64,000 nt of DNA from Parasponia andersonii (GCA_002914805.1 JXTB01000325.1:275401-339400); one strand, 5' to 3'; counted from the stretch's first letter, positions 25,487-40,000 are shown. The notes: generated by a model from the letters alone, not told the origin. Numbers and translations are program-made.

Positions 25487-28400
25487 GTGGTATCAGAGCC
25501 ATTGGTTGGAGTACTGTTCATATATATGGTACTGTTCATGTATACAATACTATTAACGTATACGGTACTATTCACATATAGTGAAACGGTGGTAACTGAA
25601 CAATTCGTGGTGAACAAAAATGGTGGCAAAATTCGATATTGAGAAGTTTAATAGGAGCAATTTCTCTTTGTGGAAAATGAAGATAAAGGCAATCTTGAGA
25701 AAAGATAATTGCCTAGCAGCAATTAGAGGAAGGCATGCTGAGATTACTGATGATAAAAGGTGAGACGAGATGGATAGCAATGCTGTCGCTAACTTATATC
25801 TGGCACTAGCAGATGGAGTCCTGTCGAACATTGAGGAGAAGAAGTCAGCCAAGGAGATATGGGATACACTGACAAAGTTGTATCAGGCCAAGTCGCTTCA
25901 CAACAAAATTTTCTTAAAGAGAAGACTTTATACCCTTCGGATGGCGGAATTAACAATGGTGACTGATCACATCAACACCCTCAACACTCTATTCTCACAG
26001 CTCACAGCAATGGAGTATAAAATAGAGGATAATGAACGTGCAGAAATCTTACTTCAGAGTCTACCTAATTCGTATGATCAACTCATCATAAATGTGACCA
26101 GCAATGCTACAACTCTAGTTTTCAACGATCTTACAGCTGTTGTTCTCGAAGAAGAAAATCGGCGTAAGATCAAGGAAGACAGATTAGCAAGTTCACAGCA
26201 AGTAGAGACTTTGACAATGAGAGGGAGATCAATGGAACGTGGCCCTAGTGGGAGTCAGAGTCATGATAGATCAAAGTCAAGAAGTAAAAAGAATGTCAAG
26301 TGTTATCACTGTGGCAAGAAAGAGCACGTCAAAAGGGAGAGTTGGTAACTCAAGAAGAATGGAGATTCCAGAGAGAAAGACCCCGAGTCATCAAATACTC
26401 AGGGGAATATTGCAAATACTTCAGAGGATGGAGAAATCCTGTATAGTGAAGCAGCAACAATTTCTAAGGATAGACGGCAGCTCACTAATGTTTGGTTAGT
26501 GGATTCAGGAGCAACATGGCACATGACTTCTCACAGAGAATGGTTTCACACATATGAACCTGTCTCTGAAGGATCTGTATTCATGGGTAACGATTATGCC
26601 TTGGAGATCACTGAGATTGGTACTATCAAGATAAAGATGTACGATGACACTATTCGTATTATTCAAGAGGTGCGACATGTGAAGGGCCTGAAGAAAAATC
26701 TATTATCTTTAGGACAATTGGATAACCTTGGTTGCAAAACTCGTGTTAAGAATAAGATCATGAAGATTATGAAGGACGCGCTTGTAGTAATGAAGGCGGA
26801 GAAAATCGCAGTGAATCTATATATGCTTAAAGGAGATGCACTGATGGAAGCGGAGACATCAGTTGCTTCAACAAATTCCGGAGAAGAATCAACGATGATG
26901 TAGCATCGTAAGCTTGGCCATATATCGGAACGAGGCTTAAAGATTCTCTCTGAACGGAGGTTGCTTCCTGGTCTCACAAAGGTATCTTTACCCTTTTGTG
27001 AGCATTGTGTCACAAGCAAGCAGCATAGATTAAAGTTTAGCACATCCAGTTCTAGAAGTAAAAAAGTTCTAGACTTGGTTCACTCTGATGTTAGGCAAGC
27101 ACCGGTAATGTTCCTAGGAGAAGCTAGATACTTTGTATCTTTTATTGATGATTACTCTAGGAGATACTGTGTGTATCCTATCAAGAGGAAGGCAGATGTA
27201 TTTTCAGTCTTCAAAATATTCAAAGCATAGATAGAACTTGAATCTGGAGAAAAGATCAAGTGTTTAAGGACCGACAATAGAGGAGAATATACAAGCAATG
27301 AATTTGATAACTTCTGTCAACAATAAAGTATCAAGAGGCAGTTCATAGTGGCGTACACTCCTCAACAAAATGGAGTGGCAAAGTGGATGAACAGAACCTT
27401 GTTGGAAAGAACAAGAGTAATGTTGAAAGCTGCAGGTCTACCCAAGACATTCTGGGCAGAATCAGTCAAAACCGCCTGTTATGTGATTAATCGATCTCCA
27501 TCAACAGCGATTGATCTGAAGACACTGATAGAGATGTGGACTGGTAAGCTAGTTGATTATTCTCGCTTACATATGTTTGGATGTCCTGTGTATGTGATGT
27601 ACAACGCTCAAGAAATCACAAAACTAGATTCAAAGTCCAGAAGATGTGTACTCTTGGGATATGCTGATGGAGTCAAGGGATATTACTTATGGGATCCCAC
27701 TACCCATAAGATTGTCATCAGCAGATATGTAATATTTGCAGAGAATAAATTGCAAGAGAAAGGAGACGATAGCAGACCAGAAACTACTACAGTTTAGGTA
27801 AAAAAGAATACTGAAGATTCAGATTCTTCTGCAGTAGCACCAGAGCACGAAGTAGAAAAACCAGTCGAGAAAGAGGCTTCTGAAATTCGTCGGTCAACTT
27901 ATGAGAGAAGAACACCGGCATGGCACTCGGATTATATTACTGAGAGCAATATTGCATACTGTCTTCTAATAGAGGATGGAGAGCCAACAACTTTCCATGA
28001 GGCTATCAAAAGCCCGGATGTATCCCTATGGATGACAGCAATGCAAGAAATGATTGAAGCCCTTCACAAGAACAAGACATGGGATCTTGTTTCTCTACCA
28101 CAAAGAAGGAAGGCTATTGGCAACAAATGGGTCTACAAGATCAAGCGTGATAACAATGATCAAGTGGAGCGGTATCGTGCGAGATTGGTGGTAAAAGGAT
28201 ATGCTCAGAAAGAAGGTATTGACTTCAATGAGATATTTTCACCTGTAGTTCGACTAACAACAATTAGAGTGGTTCTAGTGATGTGTGCTACGTTTGACCT
28301 ACATCTAAAACAGCTAGATGTGAAAACTGCTTTTCATCATGGAGAACTTGAAGAAGAGATTTATATGCTCCAACCGGAAGGTTTTGCTGAAACAGGCAAG

Positions 28401-29627
28401 GAGAACTTGATTTGCAGGTTGAACAAATCTCTATACGGTCTCAAACAGGCGCCGAGGTGTTGGTATAAGAGATTTGATTCCTTCATCATAAGCGTTGGGT
28501 ACAACAGACTCAGTTCAGACCACTGCACATACTTTAGGAGGTTTGATGAAGATAGTGACTTCATTATCTTATTATTGTACGTGGATGACATATTGGTAGC
28601 GGGTCCTAACAAAGGCAGAATCCAAGAATTGAAGATACAGTTAGCTAGGAAATTTGATATGAAGGAATTGTGACCAGCAAACAAGATTCTAGAGATGCAA
28701 ATTCACCGAGATAGAGGTAACAGGAAGATTCGGTTTTCTCAGAAGAATTATTTGAAGAAAATCTTGCGCCGCTTCAATATGCAGGATTGTAAGTCGATTT
28801 CTACCCCACTTCCTATTAACTTCAAGTTATCCTCTGGGATGTATCCTAGCAATGAAGCAGAAAGGATGGAGATATCTCGAGTACCGTATGCATCAGAAGT
28901 GGGAAGCCTAATGTTCACTATGATATGTACAAGACCAGACATTGCACAAGCAGTGAGAGCGGTTAGTCAATATTTGGCGAATCCTGGTGGAGAGCATTGG
29001 AATGGGGCGAAGAGAATTCTGAGATACATCAAAGGAACCTCAGATGCTGCATTATGTTACAGAGGATCAGAATTTACTGTCAGAGGATATGTTGATTCAG
29101 ATTTTGTGGGTGATCTTGACAAACAAAAATCTACTACAGGCTATGTGTTTAATCTTGCAGAAGGAGCTGTAAGCTGGGTTTCCAAACTACAAACTATTAT
29201 GGCTTTATTTACAACAAAAACAGAATAAATGGCAGCTACACAAGCTTGCAAAGAGGCTATTTGGATTCAAAGGTTATTGAGAAGCTCGGGCACAAACAAG
29301 AAAAGATTTCTCTATTTTGTGACAGTCAGAGTGCCTTGCACATTGCAAGAAATCCAGCCTTTCATTCCAGGACAAAGCACATTGGCATTCAATATCACTT
29401 TGTTCAAGAAGTAGTAGAAGATGGAAATGTGGGCATAAAGAAGATTCACACAAAGGAGAACCTAGTAGATGCTTTAAACAAACCAATCAACACTGACAAG
29501 TTCCAATGGTATAGATCCTTATATGGCCTAGCAGAAATATAAGCAGTATGAAGAATTGACAAGGGAAGAAAAGAGAGATTTATCAAGTATGAAGACATGA
29601 TTAAAATCAAGTATTCAAGTGGGAGAA

Positions 29628-30209
29628 TGTTGAACAAATCAACAATTGCAGCTCACTAACTAGCCGCAATAGGAACAGTGAAAAGGCAGCCGTAATAGGA
29701 ATAATAAAAGCCGCAATAGGAATAGTAAAAAGGGCAGCCGTAATAGGAATAGTAAAAAAGTCAGCTGCAATAGCAATAATGAAAAGAACAACCCTAATAG
29801 CAATAGTAAAAGATGGTGTTCACACCACCTTTCAAGTTCTATAAATACGGAGGGCTTCATCACTTGTTTCGCATCCCATTCTAAATCTTCTTCCTTTCTA
29901 AAAGAGAATTTAAGCCTAAAAATTCCTCTTAGTGTTCCACTTGTTTTCTCCTAAATTGTTTAGAGTGAGCGTTTTCTCCTATTTCAAGAGAGAGAGAGGT
30001 TCATTTGTTCTCTCCTTGTATTTAGAGAGAAGTGAGTTGTAATCTCATTTTTCATAGTAAAATTCTTCACAGCCTTATCCGTGGACGTAGCCTAAATTGG
30101 ACTAACCACGTTAATTCTTTTGTGTGCCTTATTTTTTCATTTTATTCAAATTTTCTCAACTCGTATTTTAGCTGTGTGTTATCGCTTCCGCAAAGCCGAT
30201 CTCCTAACA
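29628..30209 (+). repeat. 3' LTR of the copia element
   Basis: It matches the 5' LTR end to end, including the U3 repeat units (29667-29810) and the TATA box. It differs by scattered substitutions and small indels and is slightly longer (582 against 564 bp). Confidence 0.9.
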
Positions 30210-31191
30210 CCTCCATCATTTATTTATTAAGATTAGGATTTTCCTATAGATTTTGTTTGGTTTTTTCTCTTTCGATCTTAGTTGGTGTTTCATAGAGTTG
30301 ATAAATGATTTCCCATAAGAAAGCAAAAATATTTCAAAACTAGTCAATCCACTGCTATATTCTATCTAATGTAATTAATGTATTAACGTGTACTAGGTGT
30401 TGTCATATATATATATATAAATATTTTTTTTTTTACCTATCTATAGGTATTATTTTGATTGATAGAAATTTCTCTTGCATATTTTTTTATAATAAAAAGT
30501 AAGAAAGAGAAATAGTATTAATAATACATATCTTTTTATACATCTTATTATAGTCATTGGATTACCATTAGATGATTATCTAACGACTAAAAAAAATACC
30601 AACACATAGGTTAAAAAAATAACTATTAGATTGAAAATATATATATATGCTAAATAATATTATTAAATGAAATCTTTCACTCAATTAGAAAATTATATTT
30701 AATCAAATATTAATTTTTCATCATAATAAGTTTAATATATTTATTTGCATATATTTAGGAAAAATTATAAGGAAGAGAAATTTTTCTTGCATACCATTTT
30801 TTTTTAACAATATACTAGAAAACTCCTTGAATTCAAGAGCATTTGATGTTTTTGCAACGGATATATTCACACCCCGAAATTATTTAAATACACCTCTTAA
30901 TTAATGCACACCCTGAAATTATTTAAACCTCTCAATCTTTCCCATTCTATAGTTGTGCACCTCATTTTCTTCCCATTATCACATCACTCTATCCATCCCC
31001 GTTGAAAAATAAGAATGGTGAATACATTGATTACTCTAGGGCCATGAAACAATGAGTAGGAAAGGGTATGATTCTTTTTTATGTGTGTTAGTACCAATTA
31101 GTTACACATGAAAAGAAATCACTTTCTTATTCCATTTTCTCTCCGATACGGATGAGTAATGTGGTGTTAGCAGAGGTACAAATTACTAATT
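30210..31191. other. AT-rich intergenic DNA, no gene seen
   Basis: It starts with the second CCTCC target copy and continues the DNA interrupted by the copia element. Short TA tracts lie near 30405 and 30640. No coding signal. Confidence 0.4.
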
Positions 31192-33000
31192 TGTTATGAT
31201 AAATATTAAATTAAATGGATTTATGATAATATATAAATAACAAAAAATCACAAATAACACAAAGATTTATCATGGTTTAACTTTTTGGCCTATGTTCATG
31301 TCGGAGATGATGAAAAATTCCACTGTAACTCACAAAATTTCTTTCACACTCAAATCTCTATCTCACAAAAATATTCAAGACTACAAAAACAGTATTTTGC
31401 TAATAATCTTGATGTCAATATTAAAAAGAACTACAAATAAAAAAGTAAAAAATAAACAAAACAAAACTCAAAAATTTGTTTATACCAAATCCTACAAACT
31501 AAGAGGGAAGAATCTATCTATTGAGATACTAATAACAATCGACTATCCAAAGAACTTCTTATAGCCACTCCAACGTGCGGCTCAACCCAAAGGGTATAGC
31601 TTACACACACGGTTACATAATAACATATATGCATATATATGTCCTAGTATTAAGGTAAACATTGACTATAATAAACGTAACTACCGATACGAGGTTTAAT
31701 TCATTTAGGTAACTCTGCCGTTGTCTAACGACTTAACCATATGGGAATCATAATGGGCCTTAGGCCCAAACCAATGACTTAAATTTAAGCCACGAATCCA
31801 ACAATTTCCACTTTGATGTAAAATTAAGCGAAGTCCAAAATGCTGAAATCTTTTTGCCGTATTCTCTAACACTCCGAAGGGCTAAATCATTATTTACAAT
31901 ACCAAATAAGTTCAAATAATGCTTGAACTTCCAAATGGCACTGGATTGGGTCACCATATCCGTCGTAGCTAATATAAAATAAATTAATTCGACAAAACCA
32001 TACCAATGAGGCAATCTTCTCTATAAACTATCATCAAGTAAAATAAAAGATTCAAAAGTTTTAACAGAAGTTTTATCTCGAAGCTCTACTTACTTATAAA
32101 TACCGAGATTTTATCTGCATATGCTAACTTCCTTATATAAAATAGGATGGCAAATTTACCAAATTCAACAACTATGCTAATTAAAAAACTTTGTGACAAT
32201 GGATCAACAAACCATAACCACAAATCGTTCACCCTAATTACAAATCCATAGAATATTATTGTTAATCACTCAAGTGTACTATCATTTACATGATTATATG
32301 CAACATAATCAAATAATTTTAAATCAAAATTAGTAGAATTATCAAGCCATATCTCAAGCAAAGTCTTCAAACAAAATATAACTGATGGAGTTCTTCTTAT
32401 CAAATAGCAGGCAGATCCAAAAAATTCAATCCAAAAGTCTTTCAACAAATGAACAATAGAAAGCAAGCAACAAACTTTCTACAAAAGAGTCTAATTCAAA
32501 TATTCTGCAACAAAAAAATATTATGGTGTCTTTCAAATAGTGTGCTACTTCACTATCTCTTTCTTCTTGCAAAACTGACTCTCACAAACTTCTACACCAT
32601 TATCATAGTCATCTCACCAAATGCTAGAAAATAACAAGAACCACTCAAAGATAAACTAGGAGAAAGAGCCAAAAATTCTAAATGGATACAATTCATTATG
32701 TCATCCTTAATTCTATAAATGACGGACCAAACTTGAACATATACTACATCTTATAAATACAATGCTCACAAAAGTCGAACTTACCAATCTTTTCTAACAA
32801 CAAACTAACATATGAGGAGTTTTTTCTGACATTAAACTAACATATGAAGAGTGTACAAATGTTGTTTCGAATGTAGTCGATTAGTGAAGAATCTAATCAA
32901 ACTCAGACTTATAAATATTCGTCTTGAAGGCTTAGATGAATTTCCACAAAAATTAATGAGTGTGTAAGGGCTTGTTTAAGTTAAAACTATCTTAGGAATT
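31192..33000 (-). mobile_element. Degenerate copia remnant with one LTR
   Basis: On the minus strand an LTR-like segment runs from 31803 (TGTTGGATTCG) to 31192 (CATAACA), about 612 bp. It is preceded by a purine-rich AAAGTGGAAAT, which is where a polypurine tract belongs. Upstream on the same strand (about 31.8-33.0 kb) are traces of a copia polyprotein, for example an integrase-like block near 32266-32466 (KDFW...ACYLI.RTPS). The element is old and badly decayed, and the other LTR was not found. Confidence 0.55.
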
Positions 33001-34445
33001 AAGGGGAAAGGTTTGTTGTGTTCGACCCTATTTCACTTTTCCTAATTAGGCCTATATTGTCTTCTTTCTTAGTTCTCTAATAAATGATTGAAAGAAAAAA
33101 AGTGGAATCCATGTGATGAACAACAAATTATACTCAAACAAATACGCATATAGAATTATTCGCCTCAATCATCTTAATTGAAACCAAAAAGGGGGAAAAA
33201 ATTCAATTTGGCAAAAGCAGTGAATAATTATCTTGCAAAACATACACTACATAACTTTCTTATTTTTTCAAGAGAATCCCAGACGTTCAATTATGTTTTT
33301 TTTAATCCCATCCCATTAATATGATCAATAAATACACCTCACAAAGAATTTAACTGGATCTTCTCAAGTCCCGTCCTATTCCATTTTCTTTCATCCTTAT
33401 ATTTTTACTTAATTAACTAAAGATCAATGAAATACAAGTGATAGTAGTTTGTGATGATTTCATTCTCTCATAAAGATTTTAGGTAAAGGGATGTGTACTT
33501 CCAAAAACAAAGGGGGGAAAAAAAAAGGGATGTGTGTTTGAAAGTTTATAAAGTGATGGTTTAGTTTTTTGTAAATAAAACTATTGTCCTTCATAGTCTT
33601 TTACCGTCTGAATAAAACTTATAAAGATATAAAATTTTAAAGTAGGGTGCCTATATAACTGTTGGGGTGGAAATATATTCACCCTTTTGCAGCCTTGTAT
33701 GTTTTATTACGGACAAAGCGAGATTATTTTTAACAATTCTATGGTACAATATACAAAAGAACAATTACCACGGGGTAAAGTACGGGGACAAGAGTGTAAT
33801 TTGTTATTTTTTTGGGCAAAACAAAAATGGAGAGGATGGAAAAGAAAAAGTTAGATGATTAAGTTATTGATCTTCTTTTGCAATTTTGACTCTTGACGAT
33901 CTTTAGATTTGAAATTTCTGCACTTTTATTTGATGATTAAGAAGTTATCGCACATTATTGTAAAATTCTAAGGTGAAGAGAAAAGAATATATATTATGTT
34001 ATTTGTGTTTTTGTTTTGATAGCTACAGAAGTAGCTATATATAAAGATAGAATATGACAAATGAAATAAAGCAATATTCTTCCAACAATACTCTAGGATT
34101 TATGGTATATGTTCCTCCAACAGTTTTCTTATGATTACACCTTTTATTGTAGAGAGGGTCATTGTGTCTTTTTGTTGTCCAGCTGTAATTGCATTATGGA
34201 TCGGGTCTTGACTAGTTGCTGTAGTGATTGTTTTGTTTTCTAGGTAATGCCGGTCCCTACGTAGTGTTTCTGTAGCGGTTGTTGTGTTTTCTAGGTAGTG
34301 GGACCTGGTCTCTAGGCATTGCATTCTATCAATTATACCGAGTTTAACATTATCTTCTGCCTCCGTAATCTCCCTAACAAATGGCCTTGATTTTGGTTAA
34401 TTAGATGAACTAAGATAACTCATGTGGAAACATTTTAAGCTAGCC
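33001..34445. other. Intergenic DNA with a short repeat, no gene seen
   Basis: AT-rich DNA. At about 34150-34320 a loosely repeated motif occurs (TTTTCTAGGTA(A/G)TG with GTAG(C/T)G(G/A)TTGTTGT). A TATA-like CTATATATAAAG is at about 34034. The short frames here look like chance products of the repeats. Confidence 0.35.
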
Positions 34446-34950
34446 GTGTACCTTTCCATTAGATTAAGGACTTCTTCCACATATTTGTTCTTCCACGAAA
34501 ATGAGAAATCAATTAACAAGATCGACGTAACTTGCCAGATTGACTAGTATATTAAAACGAAAAACGAATGTCCAGCATGAGCAGAATTGATCTCATTAAT
34601 TTTTGCATAAACAAACCCTCTTTGAGAACCATAATCCACTGTTAACTAAAAATTAGTATTACTATTGATACAAATTAAGTCTCAAGAAAGGACTTTCGTT
34701 GTCAAACGACATTAAGATGCACATATGTAGGAATGTTCTTATGAATAAGATAACGCATTGATTATGAGAAAACCTTCATTCAAAAGGATTAACTTGCCTT
34801 GTAAAATGTAAATGGGCATAACAGCATCTCATATAGACTCCGAAATACATTCAAGTATTTGGAGTACTTCAGCTAAAAGGGATCTGGTATATTCTTAACA
34901 AAGTTCAAAACCAAATGTTACATAGACCTCAAAGATTGTGATTTTGTTAC
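34446..34950. repeat. 3' flank of enolase-like copy 2, left half (segmental repeat, copy B)
   Basis: It aligns with 21516-21998 of copy A almost throughout and stops at GATTTTGTTAC (34950). The alignment resumes at 44279-44283 (GTTACTCATGG), so a 9.3 kb insertion splits one original flank. Confidence 0.85.
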
Positions 34951-35144
34951 AGTTGGTATTGTTCTTACCAACTATCCATGTGTCATCGCTATTTCAGGAT
35001 ACTTTTGATCTAACGCCGGATCGAAGAGGCGAGGGCAGCCACCTGCAAAGAATCTCCGATGCTTAAGTCATATATTTACTCCCGAGAATGAATAGCAAAG
35101 ACTAAGCTTTTTTTTTACTTATACCATTTTTGTCTATCTATATA

Positions 35145-35161
35145 NNNNNNNNNNNNNNNNN
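35145..35161. other. Assembly gap (17 N)
   Basis: Seventeen N bases sit directly against the left LTR of the gypsy element, so the target duplication of that element cannot be read. Confidence 0.99.
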
Positions 35162-37077
35162 TATCACGACCCAAACCCTGGGCTAGTGGCAGAAAAGGAA
35201 TTTTACGAGTGGAAATTCATAATTTATTTTAGAAAATAAAATAAAGATAACAACTAGTTTACAAAATAGTTCAAATTATAAATTCCCACAATTTGTGATC
35301 ACCACTAGACATAAACTGTTAATAATAGTAATAAAACATTAATATGCATCATATCGTCATCACCAGTGGGCACTATAGATAATACAGACTAAATCCAAAG
35401 TATGAGTCTTAAATATTATTACAAGTTCATGGTGAGTATTTAAGTAATTACTAACCACAAATCTAGGATAAACTTCTTCCTGGATTACTCCGCCCTGGAG
35501 TTGTCAAAGTCGCACTGTAAATCACCTGAGAAGGGAAAGAAAGGAGATGAGCATTCACATACTCAGTAAGAATTTCAATTATCCTTTTTGGTATGAATAC
35601 AACTTTTCAGACCTGCATGGTTAGCACCTTTCCAAAATCCATTTATAAAATAAGTTTGCAAAGAAATCAAAATCATAAGTAATCATGTTTATAGTTGTAC
35701 ATATCATAAATCAACCAAATACAAGCATATACATGAGCTCTCATCCTCCCATCACGGTCCTGTAATACCTTTGTAACAGAGGTACGTAGTATCCTGACAC
35801 TACCCAGAGGTGTGTCAGCATATCCTACGCAGGGGCCTAGGTCTTTCACCTAGCGCTGCAGTAACTCGCCAGCGATCTAAATACCATGATACTAAAATGG
35901 ACCTCAAGTACGTGATCTTATGGCAAGTACAACATGTCATAGAGTATGTAATAACCCTACATCAAGTAATTTAAGAAATCATACTTTAATACTCATTTAG
36001 TATTATTCTGGGATTTACAGAAAATTGGGCAGCATAACGGCTGTATTTTCCCAAAATCAAAATTTTAAACCTGCATAAAAATCATAACAACCAATCCCAG
36101 AATAGTCCAATATATCTCAACAGTTCACAAATTTATCAAATATCCAATCAAACCATTGAATTCCGTGAAAATCGACATTTCCAAGAAATAGGTCATAATG
36201 CACATTTTAAATCAAAATAAGTATAAAACTTGGTAATTGAACCCCTACCTCACTAGAATAGTGATATCACGCCAATGTGTCCTCAAGGTGCCATTGAATG
36301 ATCACTCGGATGGTCGAGAACCAATTCCAGGCCTTCAATCGCTCACTTATAAAAATCAACTCCTCAACGGAGCTTTGAATTGACAAACAAACCTTTTTAC
36401 CGAACTCCTAGCACCCAAAATAGCTAGATTAGACATATGATTCGACCAGTTCGGGTCTAGGTCGACACCGGACCAGTATCAAGCAAAACGAGACAAAATC
36501 TAAGCCATTAGATATGATTTTTCGTGCCGATTACCAAATATAGTCGATATATATATATATATATATATCAAACTTCATAATTTTTCGAGTATATTCCAAA
36601 AATGACAACAAAAATGAAATCTAACGGTTGGACCAAAAGTCGAACCCGAGCTAAAAAATACACAAAAATGACAACTTTTAATACGGGCAAAATAGGATCG
36701 TGTAATATATACCAGGAGAAAGTCTACGACAAAAGGATTCGAATGCCACCAGTTTCGCGACTTTTCATCGCCAGAATTCGCGCCGACGAGCGACAGCAGC
36801 AGCGGAGCTTCGTGTCCCCCCTCCTCGATAACAGGGCGGTCCAGCACCTCGGAGCTTTGGCAGTCGGCTCGGCTAGGTAGCACGCGTCGTCTGGGCTCAG
36901 CAGCAGGCCCGACGGAGGAAAGAGTTAACGGGCAGAAGAGAGAGAGAGAGAGAAATAGTGAGGGTGAGAGAGAATGAGAGAGCAAAGATCAGAGGGGAGA
37001 GAGAGAAGAAAAGACCCGATTTTTTTTTAATTTTGGTCAAAAGACCCTTTTGCCCTCTTAAAAAACGAGATTTTACA
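35162..37077 (-). repeat. 3' LTR of the gypsy element
   Basis: The partner of 41900-43867. It includes a TA microsatellite (about 36548-36569) and a GAGAGA-rich tract (about 36936-36995). It is shorter than its partner, chiefly at these simple repeats. Confidence 0.93.
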
Positions 37078-40000
37078 TTCTCCCTTCCTTACAAGAATTT
37101 CGTCCCGAAATTCAAAATACAAGACATAAATCAAAGTACAACCTCAAGTTGAAAGTTAAACAAATGAGGATATTTTTCATACATCTCGGTCTCAAGCTCC
37201 CAAGTTGCGTCTTCTTCTTTGTGGTGTTCCCAAAGAACCTTGACAAGCAGTATCTCTCTATTATGAAGCACCTTGAGTTTCTCCCCAGTATTCGAACTGG
37301 TTGCTCCTAATAAGTCATATTCTCTTGAATAGGTACTTCTACATACTGGACAACGTGAGACGGGTCAGGTATGTACTTCCTGAGCATTGAAACATATTGT
37401 GTACTCGATCCAACTGTGGTGGTAGATCCAGACGATAAGCAACAGGTCCAATTCTTTCAGAAATTTCGAATGGCTTAATGTATTTTAGAGCTAACTTCCC
37501 TTTAACTCCAAATCTTGTGACTCCATTGGCGTAACTTTCAAGAATACTCTGTCACCAATGTCAAACTCTACCTCGCGTCTTGAGGTGTCAGCATAACTTT
37601 TCTGGTGATTTTGAACAACCTTGAGTCTTTCTCTGATCTTGTTAACCTTCTCGGTAGTCTCTTGTACTAGCTCAGGCCTAAGAGTAATACGCTCCTCTGC
37701 ATCAGCCCAACATAAGGGTGATCTGCAGGGTCTCCCATATAGTACCTCATATGGAGCCATACCAAGGCTAGTTTGGTAGCTATTGTTATAAGCAAACTCC
37801 AACAATGACAGGTGATCATCCTAGCTTCCACCAAAATCTAGTATACATGAACAAAGCATGTCCTCTAGGATCTGTATAGTCTTCTCAGATTGGTCATTTG
37901 TCTGAGGATGATGAGTTGTACTAAGATTCAGTTCTGTTCCCAAAGCTCTCTGCAAAGTTCTCCAGAACTTTGATGTAAATCTTAGATATCTGTTAGAAAC
38001 TATGCTTGATGGTACCCCATGTAAGTGGACAATATTATCCACATAAAGACGACTAATTCGGGTGAGTGAAAAGTCAATCCTGATCGGTATGAAGTGTACT
38101 GTCTTTGTTATCCGATCAACTATCACCCAAACAGCGTCATTCTTTCTTTAAGCCTTTGGTAGGCCTGTTACAAAATCCATGGTAATTTTATCCCATTTCC
38201 ATTCCAAAATAGGTAAAAGCTGAAGTAGTTCAGCTCACCTCTGGTGTTCTGCCTTAACTTGCTGACAAGTCATACACTTAGCTATAAAAGTAGCTACCTC
38301 TCGTTTCATGCCTTTCCACCAGTACTGCCTCTTCAGATCATGGTACATCTTAGTGCTACCAGGATGTATTGTAAACTTAGACTTGTGAGCCTCAGTCAGA
38401 ATAGTTTCTCTAAGATACGGGTCATTGGCTATAGCTAGCCTTCCATTGAAAAGTACAAACCCTTCTTTATTGGTACCCCAACCATCTAACTGCTTAACAT
38501 TCTGAAGTTGGTTCCAGACCGCTCTCAATTCTTGATCTTGCCATTGACTTTGCTGTGCTATCTGGAGGAGTGATGGTGTAGCCACAATGTTACTGATACA
38601 AGCAGTTTTCTCATTTTCGCTATACTCCAAGTTGTAGTCATCAATGGTAACCGAATTCTTCCAATCTTCTAGTATCAACGAAGTAAACACGCTATGAGAC
38701 TTCCTACTCAAAGTATCAACTATAACATTAGCCTTTCCAAGATGATACTGAAGTTCGAAGTCATAATCCTCTATATACTCAACCCATCTTCTCTGTCTTA
38801 AGTTCAGGTCTCGTTGAGTGAATAGATACTTCAAACTCTTATGGTCAGAATAAATCTCAAACTTCACACCATACAGATAGCATCTCTATATCTTAAGAGC
38901 AAAGATCACAGATACTAACTCTAGATCATGAGTGGAGTAGTTCTTCTCATGTGGTTTCAATTGACGAGAAGTATAAGCTACTACCTTACCATTCTGTATT
39001 AAGACACATCCCAATCTTGAACTAGAAGCATCGGTATATACCACATAAGGTTCATTACTATTAGGAATAATAAGAACAGGTGCAGTTGTTAATCTCCTAT
39101 TCAATTCCATGAAAGCTACTTCACAATCATCATCTCATACAAACTTGACATTCTTCCTCGTCAACTTTGTCAAAGGCATTGCAATTCTCAACAAAGCGGC
39201 GGTAATAACCTGCTAGACCAAGAAAACTTCTTATCTCAGTCACATTCTTTGGTCTTTCCTATCCTAGAACAGATTCTACCTTAGAAGGATCAACAGAAAT
39301 TCCTTCATGAGATATAACATACCCCAAGAATTTCACTTCCATCATCCAAAAGTCACACTTGGATCTCTTGGCATAAAGTTAGTGATTCCTCAAGATCTGA
39401 AGCACAATTCTCAAGTGCTTAGCATATCTTTATCGAGTTTTAGAATAGATCAAGATATCATCGATGAAGACAACCAAAAACCGATCTAAATAAGGTCTGA
39501 AAATTCTATTCATAAGGTCCATGAATGCTGCTGGAGCATTAGTCAGACCAAATGGCATAACTAGGAACTCAAAGTGACCTAACGAGTCCTGAATATAGTT
39601 TTCGGTATATCTTCCTCCCTGATCTTCAACTGATGATAACCAGATCAGAGATCAATCTTGGAAAATAATCTTGATCCACCCAGTTGATCAAACAGTTCAT
39701 CAATTCTTGGTAAAGGATATTTGTTCTTTACTGTTAGCTGGTTCAGTTTTCTATAATCCACACAGAGCCGAAACGTTCCATCAGCTTTCTTGGCAAACAG
39801 AACAGGAGCACCCCATGGAGAGGTACTACTCCTAATGAATCCCTTTGATAAAAGATCATCCAGCTGACTTCTCAACTCAGTCATTTCCGCTGGAGCCATG
39901 CGATAGGCTGGAATAGAAGCTGTCTGAGCCCCGGGAATCAAATCTATGCAGAATTCGATCTCCCTATCAGGTGGTAGCCCCAGTAATTCCTCGGAAAAAC

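Larger units (their letters stand above)
24923..30209 (+). mobile_element. Ty1/copia LTR retrotransposon (Tork/TNT1-like), all parts present but broken
   Basis: A full-structure fossil copy, 5.29 kb, flanked by a perfect 5-bp target duplication CCTCC (24918-24922 and 30210-30214). LTRs are 24923-25486 and 29628-30209, both TGTTG...CTAACA. The primer-binding site TGGTATCAGAGC (initiator tRNA-Met type) is at 25488-25499, and a polypurine tract AAGTGGGAGAA lies just before the 3' LTR. Internal parts in copia order: gag (about 25.6-26.35 kb, zinc knuckle CYHCGKKEH), protease (DSGATWH near 26.5 kb), integrase (about 26.9-27.8 kb), reverse transcriptase (about 28.0-28.7 kb, YVDDIL), RNase H (about 28.7-29.55 kb). 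The coding region carries several breaks. The LTRs differ by roughly 7% by eye, suggesting insertion some millions of years ago. Confidence 0.93.
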
